DNA from: Hyphomonadaceae bacterium
Lineage (GTDB): Bacteria; Pseudomonadota; Alphaproteobacteria; Caulobacterales; Hyphomonadaceae
Assembly (NCBI GenBank): GCA_947478925.1
Contig: CANJXY010000004.1
Coordinates: 1-62,645, forward strand
DNA length: 62,645 nucleotides
Direction: 5' to 3'
In this document: positions 53,939 to 62,645 of the stretch, one piece after another
Position numbering within the stretch: position 1 is the stretch's first letter
How the letters are laid out: the number at the start of each line of letters is the position of its first letter
Position numbers and translations under genes: made by a program
The notes under the pieces: model-generated
What the model saw: only the letters and a program-made list of their open reading frames with translations
Databases searched by the model: none
What the model was told of the DNA's origin: nothing

Positions 53939-54981
53939 AGCACATCCACGCCAACAAGCCCGTGCGCCACCGCCGCGCGGCGCACTTTCCAGTGCACCCA
54001 CGTGCTGATCGCGAGCAGCGCGACGAAGGCAATCACCGGGGCGTAGCCGCCCACCATCGCGGCGCCTACAGCCACTACGGCTGCGTTGAGCGCCCACACC
54101 GCGTGAACGCCAGAGACCTGCATGTGTTTCAGTCCCGCCTTGATCGCGATCTGGTAGGTGTGGTCGAGGTGCGCGACCCACAGCTTCTTGCCGTGCTTCG
54201 TGCGCCATGCCAGCGTCAGCAGCACGTCTGAAAGATACGGCAGCAGCAGGATCGCCGGGACGAACAGCAAGTCGGGCCGCAGCCTCGTCAGCTCAAGCCC
54301 CAGCCCGCCCAGTATCGCGCCGGTGAACAGTGCGCCCGCATCCCCTACGAACAACAGGCCGCGCACATTCCACACGAGGAAACCCGCCAGCCCGCCCGCC
54401 AGCGCCACGCAGGGCAACACGATGTGCCAGGCGCCGATCACGATCCCGCACGCCGCGAGGCCCAGCGCCGCCACGCACGCCATGCCCATGGCGAGCCCAT
54501 TGGCGCCGTCCATGAAGTTTACCGCGTTGATCACCACGATCAGCCACAACATCGATCCCACGATTGCCAGCGCCAGCGGCAATGCCACCATCGCGCCAGG
54601 CCAGAAGCCCAGCGCATCGGCGCGCAGGTTCAGCGCCGCCATGGCGAGCGCGACAGCCGCGATCAGCCCCAGCTTCACACCAGCCCGTAGCCTGAGAATG
54701 TCGTCCGCCAGTCCGAGCACCAGCACGGCCAGCGCCCCCGCAGCAGCGACCAGTACAGGCGCCGGATAGCCAATCCGCATCATCTCTGCATCGGTCGCAA
54801 ACGCCAGTGCCGCCGACAGTGCAACCGCAAGCCCGCCCGCCGTCGGCACGGGTAGGGGCTGAGATTTCCGCGCCTCCGTCGGTGCATCGACAATGCGCAG
54901 GGTGATCACCACGCGACAGAGCAGCGCCGAAGGAATGGCGGCCAGCGCGAACAGGATCGCCAGATGCAGGAATGCGTCCAT
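53935..54981 (-). CDS. WecA/MraY-family sugar-phosphate transferase
   Basis: A 348-residue membrane enzyme with about ten helices. Family motifs are DAPTEARKSQPLPVPTAGGL near 32, LGLADDILRLRAGVKL near 90 with the Asp pair, NAVNFMDGANGLA near 153, VWNVRGLLFVGDAGALFTGA near 204, and WVAHLDHTYQIAIKAG near 271. These place it with transferases that move a sugar phosphate from a UDP-sugar to undecaprenyl phosphate (WecA type) rather than MraY proper. It likely starts a surface polysaccharide. It converges on ispB and lies next to ispE. Confidence 0.88.
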   Translation of the reverse strand: MDAFLHLAILFALAAIPSALLCRVVITLRIVDAPTEARKSQPLPVPTAGGLAVALSAALAFATDAEMMRIGYPAPVLVAAAGALAVLVLGLADDILRLRAGVKLGLIAAVALAMAALNLRADALGFWPGAMVALPLALAIVGSMLWLIVVINAVNFMDGANGLAMGMACVAALGLAACGIVIGAWHIVLPCVALAGGLAGFLVWNVRGLLFVGDAGALFTGAILGGLGLELTRLRPDLLFVPAILLLPYLSDVLLTLAWRTKHGKKLWVAHLDHTYQIAIKAGLKHMQVSGVHAVWALNAAVVAVGAAMVGGYAPVIAFVALLAISTWVHWKVRRAAVAHGLVGVDVL

Positions 54982-54990
54982 GCGTGTGGG

Positions 54991-55911
54991 TCAATCGTCC
55001 AACGGCACAGGCGCCGCGCCACGGAAGCTGGTCGCCCTTACCCAGTATTTCTTCTTGGCGCCGGCAATCGCCGCCGCCGCTGCCTGCGATGAGGCCTCGT
55101 TCTCGAACAGACCGAAGCAAGTCGGCCCGCTGCCCGACATGCGCGCCAGCAGGCAGCCCGGCTGCGCCTCGATCAGCTGCAATGCACGGCCGATTTCCTT
55201 GCAGAGCGAGATCGCCGCCGGCTGCAGATCATTTTCATACTCCGAGAGCCGGTCCGCGAACCGCGCCGGCGTCTCGCCCCATGGCGGTTCGACCTCGCGG
55301 AAGTTGCGATTGGCGCCCATGCGATCGAACTTGTTGAACACTTTGCGCGTCTCAAGCATGATCCCCGGATTGACCAGCACGGCCGGCAGCTCCGGGCACG
55401 CCACGTCGGTCAGGATCTCCCCCGCTCCCCGCATTACCAGCGGACGCAGGCGCACGCACGCCGGGACGTCGGCGCCGAGCTGCACCGCCAGCCGCTCCAG
55501 CGCCGCTTCACCGAAATCGATTCCCCACATTTCATTCAAGACATGCAACGTCGCTGCGGCGTCGGCAGAGCCGCCGCCAACACCGCCCGCGATCGGCAAT
55601 TCCTTGTAGAGCACCATCGATGCGCCCAGCCCCGAGCGGTCGCACGCCTCGCGCAGCGCGAGCGCGGCGGCGAGCGTGAGATTGTTCGGCGCGCTCTTCA
55701 GCGCCTTGGCGCCCGGCCCCTCGACGCTCAGCTCCAGAAACGGCGCGGATCGCGCCGAAATACGGTCGGCCGCCCGCGTGTCGGCGAACACTACCAGACT
55801 GTCCACGGGATGCAGCCCGCCTGTGCCGGCCGAGCCGACATGCAGGTAAAGGTTCACCTTTGCAGGCGCCCATGCCGTCGAGAAGTTTGCGCGATTTGGA
55901 CTTAAGCTCAT
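54991..55911 (-). CDS. ispE: 4-diphosphocytidyl-2-C-methyl-D-erythritol kinase
   Basis: IspE phosphorylates CDP-methylerythritol in the MEP isoprenoid pathway. The 306-residue GHMP kinase has WAPAKVNLYLHV with Lys18, the ATP loop PIAGGVGGGSADAAA at 106-120, GADVPAC near 149, and ARMSGSGPTCFGLF near the C-terminus. All catalytic landmarks are present. Its ATG overlaps the stop of the upstream TPR lipoprotein gene (ATGA), so the two are coupled. It supplies precursors used by the polyprenyl synthase encoded 1 kb away. Confidence 0.96.
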   Translation of the reverse strand: MSLSPNRANFSTAWAPAKVNLYLHVGSAGTGGLHPVDSLVVFADTRAADRISARSAPFLELSVEGPGAKALKSAPNNLTLAAALALREACDRSGLGASMVLYKELPIAGGVGGGSADAAATLHVLNEMWGIDFGEAALERLAVQLGADVPACVRLRPLVMRGAGEILTDVACPELPAVLVNPGIMLETRKVFNKFDRMGANRNFREVEPPWGETPARFADRLSEYENDLQPAAISLCKEIGRALQLIEAQPGCLLARMSGSGPTCFGLFENEASSQAAAAAIAGAKKKYWVRATSFRGAAPVPLDD

Positions 55912-57653
55912 GGCCGCGAAGCTAGACTGGCTCCCGGCGCTGCTGGCAAGCCCTTCTCCAATTTGCCGCGCAGCGTCGCTTCACGGGCCGCATCCGGTTT
56001 GAGCGCCAACGCCGCCGTCCATTCGAATCGTGCGTCGTTCGTTCGCCCGGCTTTCCAGTAGGCGTCGCCCAGATGGTCGATCACTTCGGAGTCGGTTGGC
56101 GATAATTCCGCCGCGCGCTCGAGATAGTCTATGGCCTTGTCCATCTGTCCCAGCCTGAAATAGGCCCAGCCGAGACTGTCGATGATATAGCCCTGGTCCG
56201 GCCGTGCATCCGCCGCCCGCTGGATCAGCGCCAGCCCCTCCTGCACCCGCTGTCCGCGATTGACCCACGCATAGCCGAGGAAGTTCAGCAGCTCCGGCCG
56301 GTCCGGCTCAATAGCAATCGCGGCTTCAAGGTCAGCCTCCGCGCCCTGCCAGTCGCCCGCCTCGCTCCGTACTGACGAGCGCGCGAACAGGACGCGCCAG
56401 TCGACAACGCCGTGCGCCTCGTCGGCCGCTATCACCTCGTCATAAAGCTTGCGCGCCAGAGCGACGCGATCGTTCACGCGGTAGAGATCGCCCGCCTGCA
56501 ACATCATCTCGCGCCGCCGCGACAGGGCAAGCGCCTGGTCCGCCGCCACGAGCGCCTCGCCGGTGCGTTCCCGACGATTTAGGATTGTTGCCTCCGCCAT
56601 CCGCGCATCCGCCGCCCACGCGGATGACGCGGGAACAGCGCGCAGCGCGGCGATCGCTTCGTCCGACCGGTCCTGCCGATCGAATGCCTCGGCGAGCGTC
56701 AGGCTGGCCGGCGCTAGTTCCGGATCGAGATGCAGCACCATCGCATGCCGCATCGCCGACAGGTCGGGACTCGAGCGAACAAGTCCTGTGCCCGACGCAA
56801 TGTAGATCGTCATCGCCGCGCCCTCGCGCGTACTCAGCTTCGGCCGCGCGATCTTCCTGCCCGCATCGATGTCCGCCAGCACCCGCGCCGATCCTGGCCC
56901 CGGATCGCCCTCGATCGCGCCCAGCGCAATCAGCTCACGTGCGCCTTGCGCGTCTCCGCGCGACGCTTGCAGGCTCGCACCGAGCGCCGCCACGGCATCG
57001 CGCGTCGCCAGCGGCAGATGCAAGGCAATGCGGAAGGACTGCAGCGCCTCCTCGTCCTTGCCGCCCTGCATCAACACCAGCGCCTTCAGTGACGCCTGCT
57101 CGCCCGCGATCATGCGCCGCCCCGGCAAGGCATCGACATCGGCCTCGCCGCGCGCCGGATCGCCGACGGCCGTCAGCCAGGCCGACAGAAAGCCCGCAAG
57201 ATCGAGATTGAGCGCGCCGAGCGCCGGTTTCTGCAGGCGCGCCTTCGCCGACGGTATGCGCCCATTCTCGATGTCGTCGATGATCAGCGCCAGCTGCACG
57301 CTCGGCGAATCTTCCGCCGCACGCGGCCGCGCCGACTTGGCCAGCTTGATCGCCCCCTCGGTATCGCCCGACGCCAGCGTCGCGATCGCCGCCCGCTCCA
57401 GCAGCCCGGAGTCATCGGGCGAATTCACATAGGCGCGCCGGTAGTACGTCGCCGCCGCCGTCGAATCGCCCACCATCCCGGCATACCGCGCTGAAATGAA
57501 ATCGGCATATTCCTGCTGCGTTCGCAGCTCCGCGATCATCGATTCCGAGAACCATGTGGAATTGGCCGGCATGAGCGTACACCCGCCCATTCCCAGAGCG
57601 GACAACGCAAGCGCCGGGGCCCGGAAACCGGACCATCTTTTTCCTGACCACAT
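55908..57653 (-). CDS. TPR-repeat lipoprotein coupled to ispE
   Basis: A 581-residue tetratricopeptide protein. The ATG at 57653 begins a lipoprotein-like signal with Cys25 (LGMGGC). Repeats are clearest toward the C-terminus: ELLNFLGYAWVNRGQRVQEG, YIIDSLGWAYFRLGQMDKAI, and EVIDHLGDAYWKAGRTNDAR. This gene is common upstream of ispE in Alphaproteobacteria, so the pairing is conserved, but its role (possibly envelope assembly) is unknown. Confidence 0.86.
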   Translation of the reverse strand: MWSGKRWSGFRAPALALSALGMGGCTLMPANSTWFSESMIAELRTQQEYADFISARYAGMVGDSTAAATYYRRAYVNSPDDSGLLERAAIATLASGDTEGAIKLAKSARPRAAEDSPSVQLALIIDDIENGRIPSAKARLQKPALGALNLDLAGFLSAWLTAVGDPARGEADVDALPGRRMIAGEQASLKALVLMQGGKDEEALQSFRIALHLPLATRDAVAALGASLQASRGDAQGARELIALGAIEGDPGPGSARVLADIDAGRKIARPKLSTREGAAMTIYIASGTGLVRSSPDLSAMRHAMVLHLDPELAPASLTLAEAFDRQDRSDEAIAALRAVPASSAWAADARMAEATILNRRERTGEALVAADQALALSRRREMMLQAGDLYRVNDRVALARKLYDEVIAADEAHGVVDWRVLFARSSVRSEAGDWQGAEADLEAAIAIEPDRPELLNFLGYAWVNRGQRVQEGLALIQRAADARPDQGYIIDSLGWAYFRLGQMDKAIDYLERAAELSPTDSEVIDHLGDAYWKAGRTNDARFEWTAALALKPDAAREATLRGKLEKGLPAAPGASLASRP

Positions 57654-57766
57654 GCGTGCATGTTGCCCCAGCACATCCCGGTCAGCAACCAAGCCTTATG
57701 GCAAAGAATGCCTCGCAAACTGAGGGTTGGCCGCGTAGCGACCCGATCGGCCGGGCCCGAACCCGT

Positions 57767-59821
57767 TCAAATATCCGAGACCTGATCTGTCTGCTTTGCG
57801 AGCGGAACTTCCGGGGTGTCGCGCTTCACTGGCGCGGGCGCGGTGAGCCCGTTCGCCAGCTTGGCCTGGAGTTCCTGCGCGCTGGAGGCCGGCGGATACG
57901 CCTCGAGCGCATTCTTCCAGTAGGTGCGCGCGGCATCGTGCTCACCGAGCCGCCACTGGATGTCGCCCATGTGAGCCGAAAGCTCCCAGTGCGCGAACGG
58001 CTCGTACGCCGCCAACGCCATGACGATGAAGCGGTTGGCTTCGCGGAAATCGCCATACTGATAATAGGCCCAACCGATTGAATCGAGCAGGTTCGGCTCA
58101 TCCGGCGTAAGCCGGATCGCCTGCTTCAACAGACGGAAACCCTCATCCAGCTCCTCGTCCGTGAGGTGCGTGTCGACCAGCGTGTACCCAAAATTGTTCA
58201 TCAGCGACGTCGAGTCGGGCTGATCGGTCAGCATCTTGCGCATGATCGCAAGACCTTCGGCACGCTCAGCCGGTGAATCTACCAGCATCGAGGCGAGCAC
58301 CTGCTGCGTCGTCTGATCGTCGCGCAGCGCCCGCGCTGAGCGTGCCGCCTTCACGGCTTCGGCGACATCGCCGCCCTGGCTGTGCGCCTGCGCCCGTGTC
58401 ATCAGCGCGAACACCATCTGCGCTTCCGAAAGCTTGCCCTGTTTCACCGCCTGGTCGATCAGCTGAAGCGCACGCGGAATCCTGTTCGCGGAGATCAGCG
58501 ACCCGGCCGCCGAGATCTTCGCTTCGGCGCTCGAGTCGATCAGCAGCGATCGCTCCACCAGCGCCGCCATCGTATCGGACGAGCCCAGCTCCAGCGCAGA
58601 CAATCCCGCCGTCGACTGCAGCAGCGCCGCCTGTTCCTTGCGCGGATTGCCGATCTGCGCGATGCGCAGCGCCGGCTCGAACTTGCCCTGCGTATAAAGC
58701 CGGCCGGCCTCCGCGATGCGGATGTCGCCATTATCGGCATCCAGCAGCAGGGCGCTCTGGCGCATCGACGACAGCAGATGATTGAACGGCGTTTTTGCAC
58801 CTCGCCCGGCCATCGTCGCCATAATCGCTTCCTGTTCCTCGATCAGGTCGGCCTCATCGCCCAGCGCCACCGCCATTGCCTGTTTCAGCGTGCGCGGCTT
58901 CCAGCGATCCTCGCCCTTCTCCGCGCGTTGCAGCCGGTTCTCGACATAGGCATCATCCGGCGAGGCCGCGAGCAGACGCGTGAGCAGCGCAACAGCGTCG
59001 CCATCGCGATTTATCCCGCGCAGCAGTTCCGCCTGGCGCAGCGCCAGCAAACGCTGGCTGTTGAACGCACGTGCGCGCGCGAAGTAAGTCATCGAGCCGG
59101 CTTCGGCCGGATCGGGCGCATCGAACTTGTCCGGCGCCTCGTCATAAACCGCTAGCGCCGCTGCGTAGTCGCCGAGGCCCTCCTGAAGCAGCGCACGATG
59201 CCCCAGCAACGTCGCCGCCGGGACCGCCTTGCGCAATTTCTGCATCTCGGCGACGGCGTCGACCCCGCGCCCGTTCGCGGCATATACCCATGGACGCAGA
59301 TGGTTCGCGCTCATCCATTCCGGCGGCTTCTTGCCGTTGAGCGCATCAAGCACCGCTTGAGCAGTCGTCGGATCATCAGCGGCCACGGCATCGACGATCA
59401 TGTAGCCCCACGCTCCGGGGTTCTGCATATGGGCGTAGTCATCTCGCACACGCCCCATGAACGCCGCCATATCCGCGGCCTCGATCATACCGTTCGGGGT
59501 CTTGTAAGGCACAAGCGGCTTCTCGCCCGGCGCTGTCACTTCAGCAGCGGCCGAGACCGGCGTCGCAACGAGCGCGGGCGGGGCCGATGGATCGATCAGC
59601 TCAGCCGACTGCGGCGCAATCAGCGCGCGCTGCGCCATCAAGGTTTTCTCGCGCGGAATGCCGCCACAATTGTTGACCGGATGCACCGACCCGCCGCTGA
59701 ATACATAAACGGTCCTGCAGCCGCCTGCATCGCCAAACCCTGGAACCCCGGCCGTCGTGCACGCCGTCAGGATCGCGGTGGCCGAAGCCGCAAGGATGAG
59801 GCGGAGTTTGTGGTATGTCAT
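57767..59821 (-). CDS. TPR-repeat lipoprotein
   Basis: A 684-residue lipoprotein with lipobox LTAC at Cys21. It opens with a Cys-containing segment (GGCRTVYVFSGGSVHPVNNC), and then many TPR-like repeats, the last ones being SLMNNFGYTLVDTHLTDEEL, NLLDSIGWAYYQYGDFREAN and AHMGDIQWRLGEHDAARTYW. Its C-terminal half resembles the neighbouring TPR gene, so the two probably derive from duplication. It may organise an envelope complex. It lies 113 bp upstream of the other TPR gene on the same strand. Confidence 0.85.
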   Translation of the reverse strand: MTYHKLRLILAASATAILTACTTAGVPGFGDAGGCRTVYVFSGGSVHPVNNCGGIPREKTLMAQRALIAPQSAELIDPSAPPALVATPVSAAAEVTAPGEKPLVPYKTPNGMIEAADMAAFMGRVRDDYAHMQNPGAWGYMIVDAVAADDPTTAQAVLDALNGKKPPEWMSANHLRPWVYAANGRGVDAVAEMQKLRKAVPAATLLGHRALLQEGLGDYAAALAVYDEAPDKFDAPDPAEAGSMTYFARARAFNSQRLLALRQAELLRGINRDGDAVALLTRLLAASPDDAYVENRLQRAEKGEDRWKPRTLKQAMAVALGDEADLIEEQEAIMATMAGRGAKTPFNHLLSSMRQSALLLDADNGDIRIAEAGRLYTQGKFEPALRIAQIGNPRKEQAALLQSTAGLSALELGSSDTMAALVERSLLIDSSAEAKISAAGSLISANRIPRALQLIDQAVKQGKLSEAQMVFALMTRAQAHSQGGDVAEAVKAARSARALRDDQTTQQVLASMLVDSPAERAEGLAIMRKMLTDQPDSTSLMNNFGYTLVDTHLTDEELDEGFRLLKQAIRLTPDEPNLLDSIGWAYYQYGDFREANRFIVMALAAYEPFAHWELSAHMGDIQWRLGEHDAARTYWKNALEAYPPASSAQELQAKLANGLTAPAPVKRDTPEVPLAKQTDQVSDI

Positions 59822-60077
59822 CAGGCAACGCTATCCGAACGCTCGCACAGGCTCAACCGAGAGAGGCCGCCATCTGGATCACGCATTTGGGCGCGAAGGT
59901 GGCGGGGACTGTGCTCCTCGCCAGATTAACCACCACCCACCCCCGGACTCGATTATCCCGACGAACGTCGGGAGCCAGCAGTGGTCGCAAGGCGCGAACA
60001 GCCTGTCCGACAGCGCCCTGCCTCCGCAGCTTGACCCGGCACAACTGCATGGAACAATCACCGCTCGGGAGACTGGC

Positions 60078-60584
60078 ATGAGGCAATTCGCGGCGTTGAT
60101 GCTCCTGCTGACGGGTTGCACCGCCACCCCGCCGTACGCACCCGCCAGCGCAGGCGCGGCTTCCGAGCCAGCGCCCCTATGGACAGGACGCGGCTCCGCC
60201 GCCGGTCGCGCCGGTATCCGCGCCTGCCTCGACCGCGAACGTACCGAAGGTGATCTGCCGAGCTGCCGCCCCGCCCCAGTGCGCGGCAACTCGGAACACA
60301 GCAGCGCCAGCCTCGACCGCGTCAGCAACTGGGTGATCATCGATGACTGGGAAAGCGAGATGAAAGTCACGCTATCCTGGCTGCACGCGAACGGTCCCGC
60401 CGACGATGTCGATGTCGCACAGCGCGCTTGGGAAGCCTCCATGCTCGCCGACGTCAGCGTCTACATGAACATGTACGAAGGCGGCTCCCACGTTGGCCTG
60501 GTTGGCTCCATCGCACGCGCCGAGGCCGTGATGGACCGCGTCGTCTTCCTTGAGAAACTGCGTCGGCAGATCGAGACCGAATAA
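60078..60584 (+). CDS. DUF1311 (LprI-like) lipoprotein
   Basis: A 168-residue lipoprotein with lipobox LTGC at Cys14. After a Pro/Ala linker, IRACLDRERTEGDLPSCRP and the helical AQRAWEASMLADVSVY match DUF1311, a family that includes the lysozyme inhibitor LprI. The two Cys in the first helix pair fit the disulfide of that fold. The ATG at 60078 has GGGAG eight bases upstream. A small hairpin (CCCGAC-GAAC-GTCGGG, 59957-59972) lies in the promoter region. Lysozyme inhibition is only an inference. Confidence 0.8.
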   Translation: MRQFAALMLLLTGCTATPPYAPASAGAASEPAPLWTGRGSAAGRAGIRACLDRERTEGDLPSCRPAPVRGNSEHSSASLDRVSNWVIIDDWESEMKVTLSWLHANGPADDVDVAQRAWEASMLADVSVYMNMYEGGSHVGLVGSIARAEAVMDRVVFLEKLRRQIETE

Positions 60585-60586
60585 CC

Positions 60587-62257
60587 TTACATATTCGGAT
60601 AGTTCGGACCACCGCCGCCTTCCGGGGTGACCCAGTTGATGTTCTGGTTCGGGTCCTTGATATCGCACGTCTTGCAGTGGACGCAGTTCTGCGCGTTGAT
60701 CTGGAACTTCTGGCCGCCCTTGCCGTCCTCGATCCACTCATAGACGCCCGCCGGGCAGTAGCGGTTCGATGGCCCGCCATAGACGCCCAGCTCGCTTTTC
60801 TTCTGCAGCTCCAGGTCGAGCACTTTGAGGTGCGCCGGCTGGTCTTCACCATGGTTGGTGAACGAGAACGCCACAGACGTCAGGCGGTCGAACGATATCA
60901 CGCCGTCCGGTTTCGGATAGACGATCTTCTTGTGCTTCGCCGCCGGTTCAAGCGATTTCGCATCCGTCTTCTTGTGCTTCATCGTGCCGAAGATCGAGAA
61001 GCCGCCGAAGATCGTGCTGATCCACAGGTCGAGGCCCATCAGCGGAATGCCGAGGTAGGTACCGAACTTGGTCCACAGCGGCTTGGCGTTGCGGACCTTC
61101 TTGAGCTCCTTCGCGACCCAGCTCGTCTTGAACGCTTCGGAATATGCTTTCAGCTCATCGCCCTGACGCCCCTGCGTCACGGCTTCGAATGCAGCCTCAC
61201 CAGCCAGCATGCCGGTCTTCATTGCATTGTGGCTGCCTTTGATGCGCGGCAGGTTCACGAAGCCGGCCGAGCAACCAATGAGCGCTCCGCCCGGGAAGGT
61301 GAGCTTTGGAATTGACTGCCAGCCGCCCTCTGTGATCGCGCGCGCGCCATAGGAAATGCGCTCGCCGCCCTTGAGGTGCTTGATCACATCCGGGTGATGC
61401 TTGAAGCGCTGGAATTCCTCGAACGGCGACAGCCAAGGGTTCTTGTAGTTGAGGTGAACCACGAGGCCGATCGTCACGTAACGATCGCCGAAGTGATACA
61501 TGAACGAACCGCCGCCCGTGTTGTTGCTCAGCGGCCAGCCGAACGTGTGCTGCACGTAGCCCGGCTTGTGCTGGTCGGCTGGCACCTGCCACAGCTCTTT
61601 CACGCCGATGCCGAATTTCTGAGGCTGGCTGTCCTTGTCGAGCTTGAACTCGCGGATCAGCCGCTTGGCCAGCGAGCCGCGCACGCCCTCGCCGATCAGC
61701 ACGTATTTGCCGTTGAGCTCCATGCCCGGCGAATAGTCGGGGCCGGGTTCGCCATCCTTGCCGATGCCCATTACGCCCGCGATCACACCCTTGAGCGAGC
61801 CGTCTTCGCGATATGTGAGATCGGACGCTGCAAATCCCGGATAGATTTCGACGCCAAGTTCTTCCGCCTGTTTCGCCATCCAGCGTGTCACATTTCCGAG
61901 CGAGCCGATATACATGCCGTGGTTCTGCAGCATGGGCGGCATCAGGAAGACCGGCAGCGGGATCGAGCCCTCTTGCCCCAGCACGAGGAAGGTGTCGTGC
62001 TTCACCGGCGTCTCGAAGGGGCAGCCTTTTTCCTTCCAGTCGGGGATCAGCTCGTTCATGGCCCTGGGGTCCATGACCGCGCCCGAAAGGATGTGCGCGC
62101 CCACTTCAGAGCCCTTTTCCAGCACGACGACGGATACGTCCTTGCCAGTCTCGGCAGCCATCTGCTTGATGCGGATCGCGGCGGCGAGGCCCGCGGGGCC
62201 AGCGCCCACGATGACCACGTCGAAATCCATGGACTCCCGCTCGACGGCCTCAGACAT
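60587..62257 (-). CDS. Electron transfer flavoprotein-ubiquinone oxidoreductase
   Basis: ETF-QO passes electrons from fatty acid and amino acid dehydrogenases, through ETF, to ubiquinone. The 556-residue protein has an FAD motif VVIVGAGPAGLAAAIRIKQ near 13, membrane-facing helix region WTKFGTYLGIPLMGLDLWIS, and the C-terminal 4Fe-4S site: Cys in NRYCPAGVYEW and CVHCKTC. The ATG at 62257 has GGGAG upstream. It ends near the divergent DUF1311 gene and is divergent from the uracil-DNA glycosylase, a common alphaproteobacterial neighbourhood. Confidence 0.96.
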   Translation of the reverse strand: MSEAVERESMDFDVVIVGAGPAGLAAAIRIKQMAAETGKDVSVVVLEKGSEVGAHILSGAVMDPRAMNELIPDWKEKGCPFETPVKHDTFLVLGQEGSIPLPVFLMPPMLQNHGMYIGSLGNVTRWMAKQAEELGVEIYPGFAASDLTYREDGSLKGVIAGVMGIGKDGEPGPDYSPGMELNGKYVLIGEGVRGSLAKRLIREFKLDKDSQPQKFGIGVKELWQVPADQHKPGYVQHTFGWPLSNNTGGGSFMYHFGDRYVTIGLVVHLNYKNPWLSPFEEFQRFKHHPDVIKHLKGGERISYGARAITEGGWQSIPKLTFPGGALIGCSAGFVNLPRIKGSHNAMKTGMLAGEAAFEAVTQGRQGDELKAYSEAFKTSWVAKELKKVRNAKPLWTKFGTYLGIPLMGLDLWISTIFGGFSIFGTMKHKKTDAKSLEPAAKHKKIVYPKPDGVISFDRLTSVAFSFTNHGEDQPAHLKVLDLELQKKSELGVYGGPSNRYCPAGVYEWIEDGKGGQKFQINAQNCVHCKTCDIKDPNQNINWVTPEGGGGPNYPNM

Positions 62258-62369
62258 TAGCTTAGTCTCCCAAAGCCCGCGGGAATCGTCCCCAAGGGCG
62301 TAATTCCCCATATCTCGGGCTAGTTAGCCTCAGGTTTCCGAACCAACAAGCTTGGAGTGAACGGCCCAC

Positions 62370-62645
62370 GTGACGCACCCCCGGCCCGATCTCGCGCTTC
62401 AGGCGCTGGCCGACTTCTGGGTCGATATGGGCCTGGAGGAAGCGCGCGCGCTGCGGACGTGGCGTCCGGCGCGTTCTGCGGCCGGTTCCACCGCCCCCGC
62501 TATTCGTCCGCCATCCGCGCCCCGCCTTCCGGCAGACCCGCCGCCGGCCCAGCGCGGCGCGCCCCGCAAGATCAACAACACCCCGATCAACGACGCCAAA
62601 AGGCTTGCGTCGCAGGCGGTGTCCCTCTCGGAACTCCGCGCCATC
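62370..62645 (+). CDS. Uracil-DNA glycosylase family 4 (N-terminal part, cut by the window)
   Basis: The first 92 residues of a protein that begins LQALADFWVDMGLEEAR, then has a Pro- and Ala-rich linker and ends at DAKRLASQAVSLSELRAI. The last stretch is the entry to the family 4 uracil-DNA glycosylase domain (A..LA..A.TLAELRA), the Fe-S enzymes that remove uracil from DNA. The Cys ligands and catalytic motif lie beyond the window. The start is GTG at 62370. The family call rests on this short region and on the ETF-QO neighbour. Confidence 0.7.
   Translation, partial: MTHPRPDLALQALADFWVDMGLEEARALRTWRPARSAAGSTAPAIRPPSAPRLPADPPPAQRGAPRKINNTPINDAKRLASQAVSLSELRAI

Noticed and set aside
1-62645. 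CRISPR array, prophage or insertion sequence
   Set aside because: No regularly spaced direct repeats, no transposase or integrase motifs and no phage structural proteins were seen anywhere in the window.

Overview
The window is chromosomal DNA from a GC-rich alphaproteobacterium. The gene content and order resemble Caulobacterales/Hyphomonadaceae. This placement is inferred from protein families (RpoH, a TIGR02301 protein, a Nudix-type NAD regulator next to nadABC, split glyQ/glyS, SleB-type wall hydrolase, ETF-QO beside a family 4 uracil-DNA glycosylase), not from a marker comparison. No prophage, transposase, CRISPR array, rRNA or replication origin was seen. One tRNA, tRNA-Leu(TAA), is present.

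1-13.9 kb: a DUF2235 hydrolase cut by the window edge, a degraded membrane-protein gene, hisI, several exported lipoproteins (metallophosphoesterase, serine beta-lactamase-like hydrolase), a zinc alcohol dehydrogenase, a PAS-rich hybrid histidine kinase, a Tat-exported PhoD phosphatase, an RluA/RluD pseudouridine synthase, two exported TonB-C-like proteins and an EF-hand protein. 14-20.5 kb: rpoH with a structured leader, a membrane protein/XRE regulator pair, an exported alpha/beta hydrolase, a cytochrome P450 and two hypothetical genes. 20.5-27.6 kb: a repeat-bearing intergenic stretch, divergent moaC and moeA, tRNA-Leu, a TIGR02301 protein, an acetolactate-synthase-like ThDP enzyme, a dihydroorotase-type amidohydrolase and a 49-residue membrane protein.

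27.8-34.7 kb is the most coherent block. An HD hydrolase, a CX5R phosphatase and an NrtR/NadQ-type Nudix regulator are followed by nadA-(two secreted paralogues)-nadB-nadC. Two near-identical palindromes sit in front of nadA and are the likely operators. The two small exported proteins inside the nad operon share a four-cysteine pattern and have no obvious role in NAD synthesis.

34.7-52.8 kb: a SleB wall hydrolase, ppdK and glyS, then about 8 kb of mostly exported or accessory proteins (DsbA/HCCA isomerase, DUF2314 lipoprotein, glutaminyl cyclase, a lipoprotein-type GST, a dienoyl-CoA-reductase-like SDR, a methyltransferase, a patatin), then a DUF2809 protein and glyQ. glyQ and glyS are therefore far apart, though on the same strand. 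Two very small membrane proteins follow. 51.8-62.6 kb: trmN6-like and DUF2007 genes divergent from a polyprenyl diphosphate synthase, a WecA/MraY-like transferase, ispE with an overlapping TPR lipoprotein, a second TPR lipoprotein, a DUF1311 lipoprotein, ETF-ubiquinone oxidoreductase, and the start of a uracil-DNA glycosylase.

Housekeeping functions cluster around isoprenoid/quinone supply (ispE, polyprenyl synthase, ETF-QO), NAD synthesis, molybdenum cofactor synthesis and glycyl-tRNA charging. The candidates most worth testing are the nad operon operators and its embedded secreted paralogues, the rpoH leader, and a family of TonB-C-like domains with a paired-cysteine signature.
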